Source: an uncultured Pseudomonadota bacterium
Lineage (GTDB): Bacteria; Pseudomonadota; Gammaproteobacteria; Steroidobacterales; Woeseiaceae
Assembly: GCA_913055625.1 (NCBI GenBank)
Contig: CAJXJW010000008.1
Span: 62,001 to 126,000 of the forward strand
Direction: 5' to 3'
DNA: 64,000 nt
In this document: one piece after another, positions 40,822-49,045 of the stretch
How positions within the stretch are numbered: the stretch's first letter is position 1
Layout of the letters: every line of letters starts with the position of its first letter
The notes under the pieces: model-generated
Database searches by the model: none
Told to the model about the DNA's origin: nothing
What the model saw: only the letters and a program-made list of their open reading frames with translations
Made by a program: the position numbers and the translations under genes

Positions 40822-42249
40822 TCAGAGTATCGGCGCAAGCAGTCGAGCCAGGCTCACTGCCAGGCGTGACGCGAAGCGGCCGCCCTGCAGGCGCACCGTG
40901 TCGAGTTCGTTCCCGTGTTCGTAGTCCTGCTCGAGCATCGTCGACATTTCCGTGGCGAAGGCCTTGTCGTAGATCAGGGCCGTTACCTCGAAATTCAAGC
41001 GGAACGAACGGTTGTCGAAGTTGGCCGTCCCGATGAGCGACGTCTCGTCGTCGATCAGCGCGACCTTCTGGTGCAGGAAGCCGGGGCGGTATTCGTAGAA
41101 GCGGATCCCGCTGAAGGCGAGTCTTGCGAGGTAGTGCCGCGCCGCGAGCGACACGAGCACGCTGTCGCTCGTGCCGGGCACCAGTATGCGCACGTCGATG
41201 CCGCGTAACGCGGCGAGTTCGAGGGCCTTCATGACGGCTTCGTCGGGGACGAAGTAGGGCGCGGTGAGCCAGATCCGGTGCTGCGCCGCGTTCAGCGCGA
41301 GCACGTACATCAGGCCGGCTGTTTCGAGTTGCTGCGTCGGCGCCGACGGGATGATCAACGCCGGTATCGCGCCGCCGGCTGCGCGCGTCGGCATCCAGTT
41401 CAGCGCGGGCAGGCGGCGCGTCGCCCAGTACCAGTCGGACATGGCGACGCCCTGGAGTTGGGTGACCACCGGTCCCTCGAGACGGACGTGCGTGTCCCGC
41501 CACGGCGATAGCTTCGCGTGCCGGCCGACGTACTCGTCGCCGACGTTGTGGCCGCCGACCCAGCCGACCCTGCCATCGACGACGACGATCTTGCGGTGGT
41601 TGCGGAAGTTGAGTTGGAAGCGGTTCCTGTGTCCGCGGTTGGCCTGGAACGCGCTGACCTCGGCGCCGGCGGCGCGCAGGTTGTCGCAGTACTCGGCGGG
41701 CAATCCCAGGCTGCCGATCTCATCGTACAGCAGGTATACCCGGACGCCGGAGCGTGCCCGTTCCTCGAGCGCCGCGGCGAGACGGCCGCCCAGTTCGTCG
41801 TCGCGGACGATGTAGAACTGCACGATGACGTAGTCCCGGGCGGACGCGATGCCGGCCAGGATGCTGTCGAACGTTGCGTCGCCGTTCACGAGCAACTCGG
41901 CCGCATTGCCGCCGACGAATGCATGGCCCGCCAGCCGGCTGATCGCCCGGTGATGCGGAAGGTCGTCGCCGAGGTCGACGGATTCCGGCGCGAGATTCGC
42001 CGCGATGTCCGCGACGACGGCGTCGATCGCGTCCCGGTTCGACGCGTAGGCCTCGGCGAAGCCCTCGAACTTGCTGCGGCCGAAGACCCAGTAGGCGGGC
42101 ACCGCGATGAACGGGAAGGAGACGAGGGCGACGATCCACGCGACCGCGCCCTGCGACGTGCGGGCAGTCAGCGCCGCGTTCAGCGCCGAGAGCACGCCGG
42201 ACACGTAGAAAAAGACCAACAGGACCGTCAGCAGCATGCAAGGCTCCAT
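40822..42249 (-). CDS. cls: Cardiolipin synthase
   Basis: The enzyme joins two phosphatidylglycerols to make cardiolipin. The 475-residue protein has two N-terminal membrane helices and two phospholipase D HKD motifs (NHRKIVVVDGRVGWVGGHN and LHQKVALIDDETSLIGTANFDNRSF). It resembles ClsA-type enzymes in length and layout. ATG at 42249; M5 is an alternative. The downstream rhomboid gene follows by 6 bp. Confidence 0.93.
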   Translation of the reverse strand: MEPCMLLTVLLVFFYVSGVLSALNAALTARTSQGAVAWIVALVSFPFIAVPAYWVFGRSKFEGFAEAYASNRDAIDAVVADIAANLAPESVDLGDDLPHHRAISRLAGHAFVGGNAAELLVNGDATFDSILAGIASARDYVIVQFYIVRDDELGGRLAAALEERARSGVRVYLLYDEIGSLGLPAEYCDNLRAAGAEVSAFQANRGHRNRFQLNFRNHRKIVVVDGRVGWVGGHNVGDEYVGRHAKLSPWRDTHVRLEGPVVTQLQGVAMSDWYWATRRLPALNWMPTRAAGGAIPALIIPSAPTQQLETAGLMYVLALNAAQHRIWLTAPYFVPDEAVMKALELAALRGIDVRILVPGTSDSVLVSLAARHYLARLAFSGIRFYEYRPGFLHQKVALIDDETSLIGTANFDNRSFRLNFEVTALIYDKAFATEMSTMLEQDYEHGNELDTVRLQGGRFASRLAVSLARLLAPIL

Positions 42250-42342
42250 TCAGCGCGGGCCGGCCCTTCCCGGTGAACGGCCGCGGCGCGCGCCTATGCT
42301 ACCAGTGACGCGCGCAACAGCCGCGCGGTAGGCTATGGGCCA

Positions 42343-42894
42343 ATGCGAACCGCGGGGGACGATGTGCGGAATTGTTTCGGGTTGGTTACGGTGCTGGCAA
42401 GCCTCCTCGCCGCGCCGGCCGGCGCAGAAGTGCTGGACGCGGCGCCCGGCGGGTTCACGGTGGCGCACGAGCGCATCATCGACGCGCCGCGCGCCCGCGT
42501 GTGGGAGGCGGCGGTTCTCGAGGTCGGGGACTGGTGGAACCCGGACCACACCGTGTCCGGCGACGCGGCGCGCCTCGCCATCGACGTGCGGCCGCTCGGC
42601 TGCTTTTGCGAATACCTGTCGACCACCGACGGCGTGGTGCACCTGACCGTGACCACGGTGAGCACGGGCGTCCTGTTGCGGATGACGGGTGGCCTGGGAC
42701 CGCTCGGGCTGATGGGCGTGAACGGGAGCCTCACCTGGGAGTTCTGGGATGCCGACGACGGTACGACGCGGGTCCGCTTCACGTACGCCGTCGGCGGCTA
42801 CGCGGACGGCGGCCTCGCCGTGCTGGCGGAGCCGGTGGACGGCGTGATCGGCGAGTCGCTGGACCGGCTGGCCACGTACGCCGGGACGCAATGA
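42343..42894 (+). CDS. Exported SRPBCC-domain protein
   Basis: The 183-residue product has a signal peptide (to about residue 28) and an SRPBCC/START-like fold (ERIIDAPRARVWEAAVLEVGDWWNPDHTVSGDAARLAIDV). Such domains bind small hydrophobic ligands. It is translationally coupled to the next gene by an ATGA overlap. The ligand and role are unknown. Confidence 0.78.
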   Translation: MRTAGDDVRNCFGLVTVLASLLAAPAGAEVLDAAPGGFTVAHERIIDAPRARVWEAAVLEVGDWWNPDHTVSGDAARLAIDVRPLGCFCEYLSTTDGVVHLTVTTVSTGVLLRMTGGLGPLGLMGVNGSLTWEFWDADDGTTRVRFTYAVGGYADGGLAVLAEPVDGVIGESLDRLATYAGTQ

Positions 42895-43712
42895 GCGCAA
42901 AGCCCGAGGTGCTCGCGGCCGGCGTGCGGCGCCTCGTTGCCCCGAACCCGTCCCTGATGACCGGGCCGGGCACGAACACCTACCTGCTCGGCACCGATCG
43001 CATCGCGGTCGTGGATCCCGGTCCGACGATCGAGACTCACATCGATGCGATCAAGTCGCAGGCCGGCGCGCCGATTACCTGGATCCTCGCGACGCACACG
43101 CACCGCGATCACTCGCCGGGCGTCGCTCGCCTGGCCTTCGAGACCGGCGCCGAGGTGCTCGGCATTGCCGCCCCGGCGGGCGAACACCAGGACCCGAGCT
43201 TTCGGCCGACGCGGGTGCTGGCCGACGGTGACGAGATCGAGCTCGGCGAGATCACGCTGCGCGCGGTGCACACGCCGGGCCACGCCTCCAATCACCTTTG
43301 TTATCACCTGGCGCCACTAGATTGGGTGATCACGGGCGATCACGTCATCGACGGCTCCACGGTCGTCATCGATCCGCCGGACGGCAACATGGCGGACTAC
43401 CTGTCGTCCCTGCGCCGGCTGCGCGCGCTGCGGCCGGCTGCTCTGCTTCCGGGGCACGGCGGGCTCATCGACGACCCGGGCGGCGTCATCGACGCTATCG
43501 TCGAACACCGCCTCCGGCGCGAGGCCAGGGTTCGGCGAGCCGTGCAGGAGTACCCCGGCCGCGCGACGCGCGAACTCGTGGCCCGCGTCTACGACGACGT
43601 GCCGACGCATCTGCACGCGTGGGCGATGCGGTCCCTGCTGGCGCACCTGATCAAGCTGGAGGCCGACGGGGAGATCGCGAGTCGGGGCGAGACGTGGCAT
43701 CCGGCGGCTTGA
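42891..43712 (+). CDS. Metallo-beta-lactamase-fold hydrolase (LACTB2-like)
   Basis: The 273-residue protein has the metal motif ATHTHRDHSPG (H69, H71, D73, H74), further ligands in VHTPGHASNHL and TGDHVIDG, and a C-terminal winged-helix-like tail (HLHAWAMRSLLAHLIKLEADG) as in LACTB2/glyoxalase II relatives. It likely hydrolyses a thioester or RNA-type substrate; the exact one is unknown. ATG at 42891 overlaps the previous stop. Confidence 0.88.
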   Translation: MSAKPEVLAAGVRRLVAPNPSLMTGPGTNTYLLGTDRIAVVDPGPTIETHIDAIKSQAGAPITWILATHTHRDHSPGVARLAFETGAEVLGIAAPAGEHQDPSFRPTRVLADGDEIELGEITLRAVHTPGHASNHLCYHLAPLDWVITGDHVIDGSTVVIDPPDGNMADYLSSLRRLRALRPAALLPGHGGLIDDPGGVIDAIVEHRLRREARVRRAVQEYPGRATRELVARVYDDVPTHLHAWAMRSLLAHLIKLEADGEIASRGETWHPAA

Positions 43713-43763
43713 ATCAGGCGGCAAAGTCGCATAGCGTAGCCCGTCCTGACGAGAGGAAGACCC

Positions 43764-44087
43764 ATGACGTTCGTAGTCACCGAGGCGTGCATCAAGTGTA
43801 AATTGACGGACTGTGTCGAGGTCTGTCCGGTCGACTGTTTCCACGAAGGTCCCAACTTCCTCGTCATCGACCCCGACGAGTGCATCGACTGCACGCTGTG
43901 CGAGCCGGAGTGCCCGGTCGAGGCGATCTATTCCGAGGACGAACTGCCGCCCGGGCAGGAAAAATTCCTCGAGCTGAACGCCGAGCTGTCGCGCGTCTGG
44001 CCCGTCATCACCGAGATGACCGACCCGCCGGAAGACGCCGACGAGTGGCGGGACGTGAAGGACAAGCTCCAGTACCTCGAGCGTTGA
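43764..44087 (+). CDS. fdxA: Seven-iron ferredoxin FdxA
   Basis: The 107-residue protein starts [29 protein letters not shown], with the cysteines for a 3Fe-4S and a 4Fe-4S cluster, followed by [16 protein letters not shown]. The acidic C-terminal extension is typical of FdxA in gammaproteobacteria. ATG at 43764 has GAGAGGAAG upstream. It carries low-potential electrons; partner enzymes are not evident nearby. Confidence 0.96.
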   Translation: MTFVVTEACIKCKLTDCVEVCPVDCFHEGPNFLVIDPDECIDCTLCEPECPVEAIYSEDELPPGQEKFLELNAELSRVWPVITEMTDPPEDADEWRDVKDKLQYLER

Positions 44088-44137
44088 TACCGCCGCGGCC
44101 GCCGGGCGACGGCCCGGAGGCCCGAAGCCGACCACCC

Positions 44138-45082
44138 GTGAACACGACCACCGCCGACCTGCCGAAGCGCTCGAGCCTCCAGGCGCGGATCGTGCGGGCA
44201 ATCACGTCCGTCTACTTCAGCCTGCTCGATGCGCGAACGGCGAACATCGACTCCGCCCGCTTTCGGCTGAACGCGCTCGGGAAGCTCGTGCCGACGGCGC
44301 CGGGCGTGCGCGTCCGGCCCGTGACGATCGCCGGCCTCGATGCGGAGTGGCTGTCGCCCGGCGGTGCGCCGGCCGACCGGATGATCCTGTACCTGCACGG
44401 CGGGGCCTACGTGCTCGGCGGCTGCGACTCGCACCGCCATCTCGTCAGCCATATCGCGAGAGAGTCGGGCCTGACGGCGTTGGTGCCGGAATATGCGCTG
44501 GCCCCGGAGAACCCGTTTCCCGCGGCCATCGAGGACGTCGTGGAGCTGTACCGCGCGCTGCTCGAGCAGGGTTTCGAGCCGCGGCATATCGTGGTCGCCG
44601 GCGATTCGGCGGGCGGCGGTCTGTGCGTCGCGTCATTGCTCGCGTTGCGCGACGCCGGCCTGCCGATGCCGGCCGGCGCATTCCTGCTGTCGCCGTGGCT
44701 CGACCTGTCGGCGGCGGGGGAGACGATGGAGTCCCGGCGCGACCGGGACCCGTGGTTCGACGCGGCGGATATCGCCGTCGTCGCCGGGCATTACTGCCGC
44801 GAGGACCAGCTTCGCAACCCGCTCGTCTCGCCGGTGTACGCGGACGTCCGGGGACTGCCGCCGACCTATATCCAGGTGGGCGACGACGAGATTCTGCTGA
44901 GCGATGCGACGCGGCTCGCGGACAAGCTACGCGATGCCGGCGTGCCCGTGGATGTCGACGTCTACGAGGAGATGTGGCACGTGTTCCAGGCGTTCCTGCT
45001 GGTCATGCCGGAGGCGCGTGATGCCGTCGGCATGCTGGCGCGGAATATTCGTCGCCGCGTCACCCGGGGCGACGATCCCTAG
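44138..45082 (+). CDS. Hormone-sensitive-lipase family alpha/beta hydrolase
   Basis: The 314-residue protein has the HSL oxyanion motif YLHGGAYVLGG (residues 85-95), the nucleophile GDSAGGG (S157), the acid in QVGDDEILLSD and the histidine in EEMWHVFQ. It acts on short acyl esters. GTG at 44138 is the best start; no good ribosome-binding site is close, so the start is uncertain. It follows fdxA by 50 bp. Confidence 0.85.
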   Translation: MNTTTADLPKRSSLQARIVRAITSVYFSLLDARTANIDSARFRLNALGKLVPTAPGVRVRPVTIAGLDAEWLSPGGAPADRMILYLHGGAYVLGGCDSHRHLVSHIARESGLTALVPEYALAPENPFPAAIEDVVELYRALLEQGFEPRHIVVAGDSAGGGLCVASLLALRDAGLPMPAGAFLLSPWLDLSAAGETMESRRDRDPWFDAADIAVVAGHYCREDQLRNPLVSPVYADVRGLPPTYIQVGDDEILLSDATRLADKLRDAGVPVDVDVYEEMWHVFQAFLLVMPEARDAVGMLARNIRRRVTRGDDP

Positions 45083-45094
45083 TCGCGCGCCGCG

Positions 45095-46474
45095 CTACGG
45101 CGTCCGCGCCGAGTCGTCGACCATCCGGATCAGGAAATTGCGGATTGCCGGCACCGCCTCGTCCCGTGGCATCAGCTGCTGCTGCTCGAACAGCTTCGCC
45201 ATGTCCTCGATGCTGCGCTTGCCGTCGATCAGCGACATGACGAACGCGTAGATTTGTGTCGACATGGCCTGCGTCCGGAAGGACGGGCTGAGCGGCACGG
45301 GTTCCTTGCCGGTGACGATCCAGTCCGGCAGCGCCCGGTGACGCGCCGGACGCTTGGCATTCCCGGCTTTCGTCGCGGCGAACGTGAACACGGTTTCCCG
45401 CCGCGCGTGACGGCTGGCCGGCGAGCACATGTACGGAATGCTGCGGTCGTCGCTGACGACCGGGTCGAAACCGGCTTCCCCCGCGATTGCGACGATGTCC
45501 TCGGTGGAATGGCGCCCCGCCGGCGACGGCGAATCGAACGCGAGCGATCCGAAGTTCAGCCATCGGCCGCCGTCGGCAAGCAGGCCGTTGATCCTCGCCG
45601 CGAGCACGGCCGGGTCCTCGCCGATCACGTCGATGAGCCAGGGGGTCACGACGGTGTCGAAGCGCCCGGCGGCGAATGGCGGCCGCAGGGCGTCGCCGAG
45701 AACGACACTGAAGCCGTCGCCTGCCGGTGACGGCGCGGCGAGTTCGCGCAGCACGGCGCCGGCGCCCGGCGTGAGCGGCGCGATCGGGAACTCGTGGAAT
45801 TCGAAGCGTTCGCCGTCCGCCATGCGCCGCGCCACGAGCGCCAGCAGCGGGTTGAAGTCGAGCATCGTGACACCGGTCGTTTCGAACGCGGCCTGCAGGT
45901 CGTAGGCGAGGCGGCCCGCGCCGCCGCCGAGCACGAGTACCTCGCCGAGCTGCTCGTGGCCCCCGAGCACGGCCCGGATCGCCTCCACGGACGCGGCGTT
46001 CTCCTCGTCGCCCCAGGACCAGTCGCGATGCACGTTCTGGTAGTAAGTGTTCAGGCCCTGGTCGGTGGGCAGGCGCGTGCGCAGCGCAAGATAGGTCTCG
46101 TAGCGCGTCGAGAGGCCGTCCGCGCCGAACGGCTCGAGAAATGCGGCCAGTGCGTCGCGGTGCGCGCCGAGCGCCTCCCCGAAACGCTCGGTGCGGGCGC
46201 GCGCGGCCGGCCGCAGCGACGCATCCTTGAGGTCACGTGCGACTGCCGCGGCTTCCTGGTCGATCTTCCTGAGCGCCATGTGCAGGCGGCCGCGCCACTC
46301 GGCCAGCGTGGCGTCCGGTTCGGCGAACAGCCACGGAAGGCCGGCGATGACGGGAAAATCGACCTTGCAGGCGGTACATCGCAGTCCGTCGCCCGCGGCC
46401 TCGAGGGGCGTGCGGTCGCAACGGGGGCAGGCGAGCAGGTCGACGGGCGGCAGGGTCATCCGGGGGTCGGTCAT
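45095..46474 (-). CDS. Methyltransferase with N-terminal Trm112-like zinc ribbon and PqqD-like C-terminus
   Basis: The 459-residue protein opens with a zinc ribbon (C16, C19, C33, C36), has a helical linker, then a class I methyltransferase domain with VLVLGGGAGRLAYDL (about 185-200), the segment TMLDFNPLLALVARRM and FDTVVTPWLIDVIGE, close to the carnosine N-methyltransferase (N2227) type. The tail (TQIYAFVMSLIDGKRSIEDMAKLFEQQ) resembles a PqqD-like fold. ATG at 46474 overlaps the stop of the PAS-protein gene (ATGA). Substrate unknown; a peptide or protein is possible given the tail. Confidence 0.8.
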   Translation of the reverse strand: MTDPRMTLPPVDLLACPRCDRTPLEAAGDGLRCTACKVDFPVIAGLPWLFAEPDATLAEWRGRLHMALRKIDQEAAAVARDLKDASLRPAARARTERFGEALGAHRDALAAFLEPFGADGLSTRYETYLALRTRLPTDQGLNTYYQNVHRDWSWGDEENAASVEAIRAVLGGHEQLGEVLVLGGGAGRLAYDLQAAFETTGVTMLDFNPLLALVARRMADGERFEFHEFPIAPLTPGAGAVLRELAAPSPAGDGFSVVLGDALRPPFAAGRFDTVVTPWLIDVIGEDPAVLAARINGLLADGGRWLNFGSLAFDSPSPAGRHSTEDIVAIAGEAGFDPVVSDDRSIPYMCSPASRHARRETVFTFAATKAGNAKRPARHRALPDWIVTGKEPVPLSPSFRTQAMSTQIYAFVMSLIDGKRSIEDMAKLFEQQQLMPRDEAVPAIRNFLIRMVDDSARTP

Positions 46475-47304
46475 TCGGTGACGACGTCGTGGTCGCGGAA
46501 GTGACGTTTGCCGGCGAGCGCGCGCCGGTACTCTGCCTTGCTCAGGATGTTCTCGTCGAGCTGCATGTCCGTCTTCAGGAGATTGCGGAAAAAGGCGTCC
46601 ATCGCCGCGGCATTCCGGCGAACCTCCTCGTCGATGTAGCGGTAGTCGACGTTGATGCAGATGGCGCCGACGAGGCCGTCCTTGTCGCGGAAGATGGGGA
46701 TCGTGGTGCACTTGAAGCGGCGCGCGCCGATATTGAGCTCGTAGTTCAACTTGTCCTGGTTCGCCGCCCGGCGCCGCTTCAGGTCGAAAACGAGGTTCGT
46801 CGCGGGTGCTTCCACGTTGCGGCCGGTAACGTTGTTCTTGATGACGCTGAGCGCGGTGGTCGGGTTCGTCAGGTCGTGCAGCAGGATTTCGATGCCGGTA
46901 TCCGGGAAGCTGTCGCCGACGAGCTGGACGATGCGCTTGAAATTTGCGAGGAAGTTCTGCGTGTCTTCGTGAATGTCATCGCCGTGGTGCCTGTCGTAGA
47001 AACGCAGGTACTCGGCGAGGTCGTCGCCTGCCAATCGGCCGCGAACGTCGTTCTGCCGGCCCACCAGGATCAGCTGACGCGCAGCGGTGTCGTTGCGGCG
47101 GCGCGAAAGTGCCCGCACCGCGGTCGTGAACCGATCGAGGTCGAAATACAGCGCGCCCGTGTCGTCGACGCCGAACGGGTAGAAATCGTACTCCTCGAGA
47201 TTCTTCCCGCGCTGCCGGCCGCGCTCACGGAACTTGCCCCAGACGAAGCCCGCGGCGACGAGTATCGCCGATGCCAGCAGGTTGATGGCGAGTTCGTTCA
47301 GCAT
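46471..47304 (-). CDS. Membrane-anchored YheO-like PAS domain protein
   Basis: The 277-residue product has one N-terminal membrane helix (residues 5-24) and a YheO-type PAS domain at about 130-240 with ILLHDLTNPTTALSVIKNNVTGRNVEAPATNLV. YheO proteins are usually HTH regulators; here no HTH is seen, and the protein is instead anchored to the membrane. It is coupled to the methyltransferase gene. Ligand unknown. ATG at 47304. Confidence 0.8.
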   Translation of the reverse strand: MLNELAINLLASAILVAAGFVWGKFRERGRQRGKNLEEYDFYPFGVDDTGALYFDLDRFTTAVRALSRRRNDTAARQLILVGRQNDVRGRLAGDDLAEYLRFYDRHHGDDIHEDTQNFLANFKRIVQLVGDSFPDTGIEILLHDLTNPTTALSVIKNNVTGRNVEAPATNLVFDLKRRRAANQDKLNYELNIGARRFKCTTIPIFRDKDGLVGAICINVDYRYIDEEVRRNAAAMDAFFRNLLKTDMQLDENILSKAEYRRALAGKRHFRDHDVVTE

Positions 47305-47347
47305 GACGGTTCCGCACGATACGTTGAAGCGGTCGTCCGGCGCAACG

Positions 47348-47374
47348 AAAAACGGCCGGTCAGGGACCGGCCGT
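47348..47374 (-). terminator. Intrinsic terminator of the leftward cytochrome-like operon
   Basis: On the minus strand, ACGGCCGGTC pairs with GACCGGCCGT (10-bp perfect stem, 3-base loop), followed by TTTT. It lies 30 bp after the DUF1501 stop codon and closes that operon. Confidence 0.93.
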
Positions 47375-47403
47375 CGCTTTCGGGTGCAGCCAGAGGCGCT
47401 GGG

Positions 47404-49014
47404 CTACACCGGGTTGGCGATCGTACCGTTGCAGATCGGGGTGAAGGCCGTCAGGCTGTCCTGCAGTGCCGCGTTGCCCAGGCCGTGGTTCGGGAATACC
47501 GTGCCGAACTGGCCCTGTTCGCCATGCAGCGCCATGTAGTTCAGCAGCACGGTGTTCACGAGCAGGGGCACGTTGTTCGCGGCCGGCGTCGCGGCACGCT
47601 GTACCGCGCCGTCCGCGCTCATGTAGCCGATCTGCTGGTGGACGGCGATCTCCTCCGGCGTCGCGCCGATGATCGTCGGCCGTCGTCCCGGGTTGTAGAC
47701 GAGGAAGAACGAGCCGGCCGTCGACGAGTTGTCGCTGACCCATTCGCCCTTGCCGCGGCCGTCGGCCGTGTTGTCGATCGCGCCGTTCGACGACAGCGAG
47801 CCGTCCGAGAAGACGTAGATCATGACCGGCGTCTGCAGGCGGGCGGCATACTCGAGGACGGCACCCATGCAGCGGCCGGCACGGAAGTCCTTGACCTCGC
47901 CTTCGGCGCGGCGTCCGCCGTGGTAATCGTAACCGCCCATCTCGACGCAGCCGGCGCCGGCGTAGCCATTGAGCACGAGCTTCATGATGGACGCGGTCTT
48001 GCGGAACTCCGAGCCGTCGCGGCCGTTGTCGTTGAACTCGGCGTCGGTGAAGATGCCGGTCGGCCCGACGATGACCGGGTCGTCGCCCGGATCGATCGGC
48101 ACGCCGCCAAAGCGGTCGGCGATGTCCGCCGCCTTCAGGTAGCCGCACTTGACGAGGTCCTTGATGACCGCGTCGCTGGTGACCTGGGTGTCCACCCGGC
48201 CCATCTTCGCGTCGGTCAGGCGGTAGATCGATTCCATGACCGCGGTCGCATCATCCTTCGACAGGATGCCGACCAGGTCACCGGTATCGACGAGGTTGAC
48301 CACGTCGGACGGCCGGTCGACCTTGGTCGGCCGCAGCTCGGGGTCGTACAGCGACATCGGCAGCATCGAGTTGCCGCCCGAGTCCGTGTTTTCGGACCCG
48401 GCCAGCGTCAGGATGGAACCGTCGGCGCCCGCACGCGCAATGCCGTACATCGGGTTGTGCGGGTTGTTGCCGGTGTCATTGTCCGAGCGCGCCGGAATGA
48501 CCGCGCCGTTGATGAAGGCCTCGTTGCCCGGCGTCAGCTGCTGCATGATGCCGCGGCGGAACGCGGAGTCGAGGTGGAATCCCAGGCCCAGGTCGAAATT
48601 CGCGTAGGGCAGGCCGCTGACCGGGTCGGTCAGGCCGGGCACCATGTCCCCCGGCAGGCCCTGGCGCGAGTATCCCATCGTCGCAAGGAAGTCCTGCTGG
48701 CCGCCTTCCTGCCCGATCAGCACGTTCGAGCCGGCGATGTTCGCGCCGCCCGCGAGGTCGAAGCAGATGAACGGGATCTTGCCGGCGCCGTTGGCCGCGA
48801 TGCCGCAGCCCTGGCGCAGGTTGTCCAGGTCCGGCGACAGGGCCGCCAGCGCCTCGCGCGGGTTCGCGAACAGGCCGAGTATGCCGCCACCGACCGTGTA
48901 GGCCGACCCGGTGATGAAGCCCTGTGACAGGAAGTCCCGGCGCGTAACAGGACGCGGATGGTCCGGGTGCCGCAGCGGATCGTCGTAGTTCCGCACTTTA
49001 CGTTTCCTTGACAT
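47404..49014 (-). CDS. Tat-exported DUF1501-type protein
   Basis: The 536-residue protein has a twin-arginine signal (TRRDFLSQGFITGSAYTVGGG, about residues 24-45) and the alkaline-phosphatase-like DUF1501 pattern: ICFDLAGGANIAGSN near the mature N-terminus, NPHNPMYGIARAG, a metal-site-like GGYDYHGGRRAEGEVKDFRAGRCMG and YVFSDGSLSS. DUF1501 proteins often pair with CxxCH proteins of the DUF1592 type. ATG at 49014 has AAGGAA at a good distance. Last gene of the leftward operon; function unknown. Confidence 0.8.
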   Translation of the reverse strand: MSRKRKVRNYDDPLRHPDHPRPVTRRDFLSQGFITGSAYTVGGGILGLFANPREALAALSPDLDNLRQGCGIAANGAGKIPFICFDLAGGANIAGSNVLIGQEGGQQDFLATMGYSRQGLPGDMVPGLTDPVSGLPYANFDLGLGFHLDSAFRRGIMQQLTPGNEAFINGAVIPARSDNDTGNNPHNPMYGIARAGADGSILTLAGSENTDSGGNSMLPMSLYDPELRPTKVDRPSDVVNLVDTGDLVGILSKDDATAVMESIYRLTDAKMGRVDTQVTSDAVIKDLVKCGYLKAADIADRFGGVPIDPGDDPVIVGPTGIFTDAEFNDNGRDGSEFRKTASIMKLVLNGYAGAGCVEMGGYDYHGGRRAEGEVKDFRAGRCMGAVLEYAARLQTPVMIYVFSDGSLSSNGAIDNTADGRGKGEWVSDNSSTAGSFFLVYNPGRRPTIIGATPEEIAVHQQIGYMSADGAVQRAATPAANNVPLLVNTVLLNYMALHGEQGQFGTVFPNHGLGNAALQDSLTAFTPICNGTIANPV

Positions 49015-49045
49015 GGTCATTTCCTTCTCTGGATTCCTGTCACTG

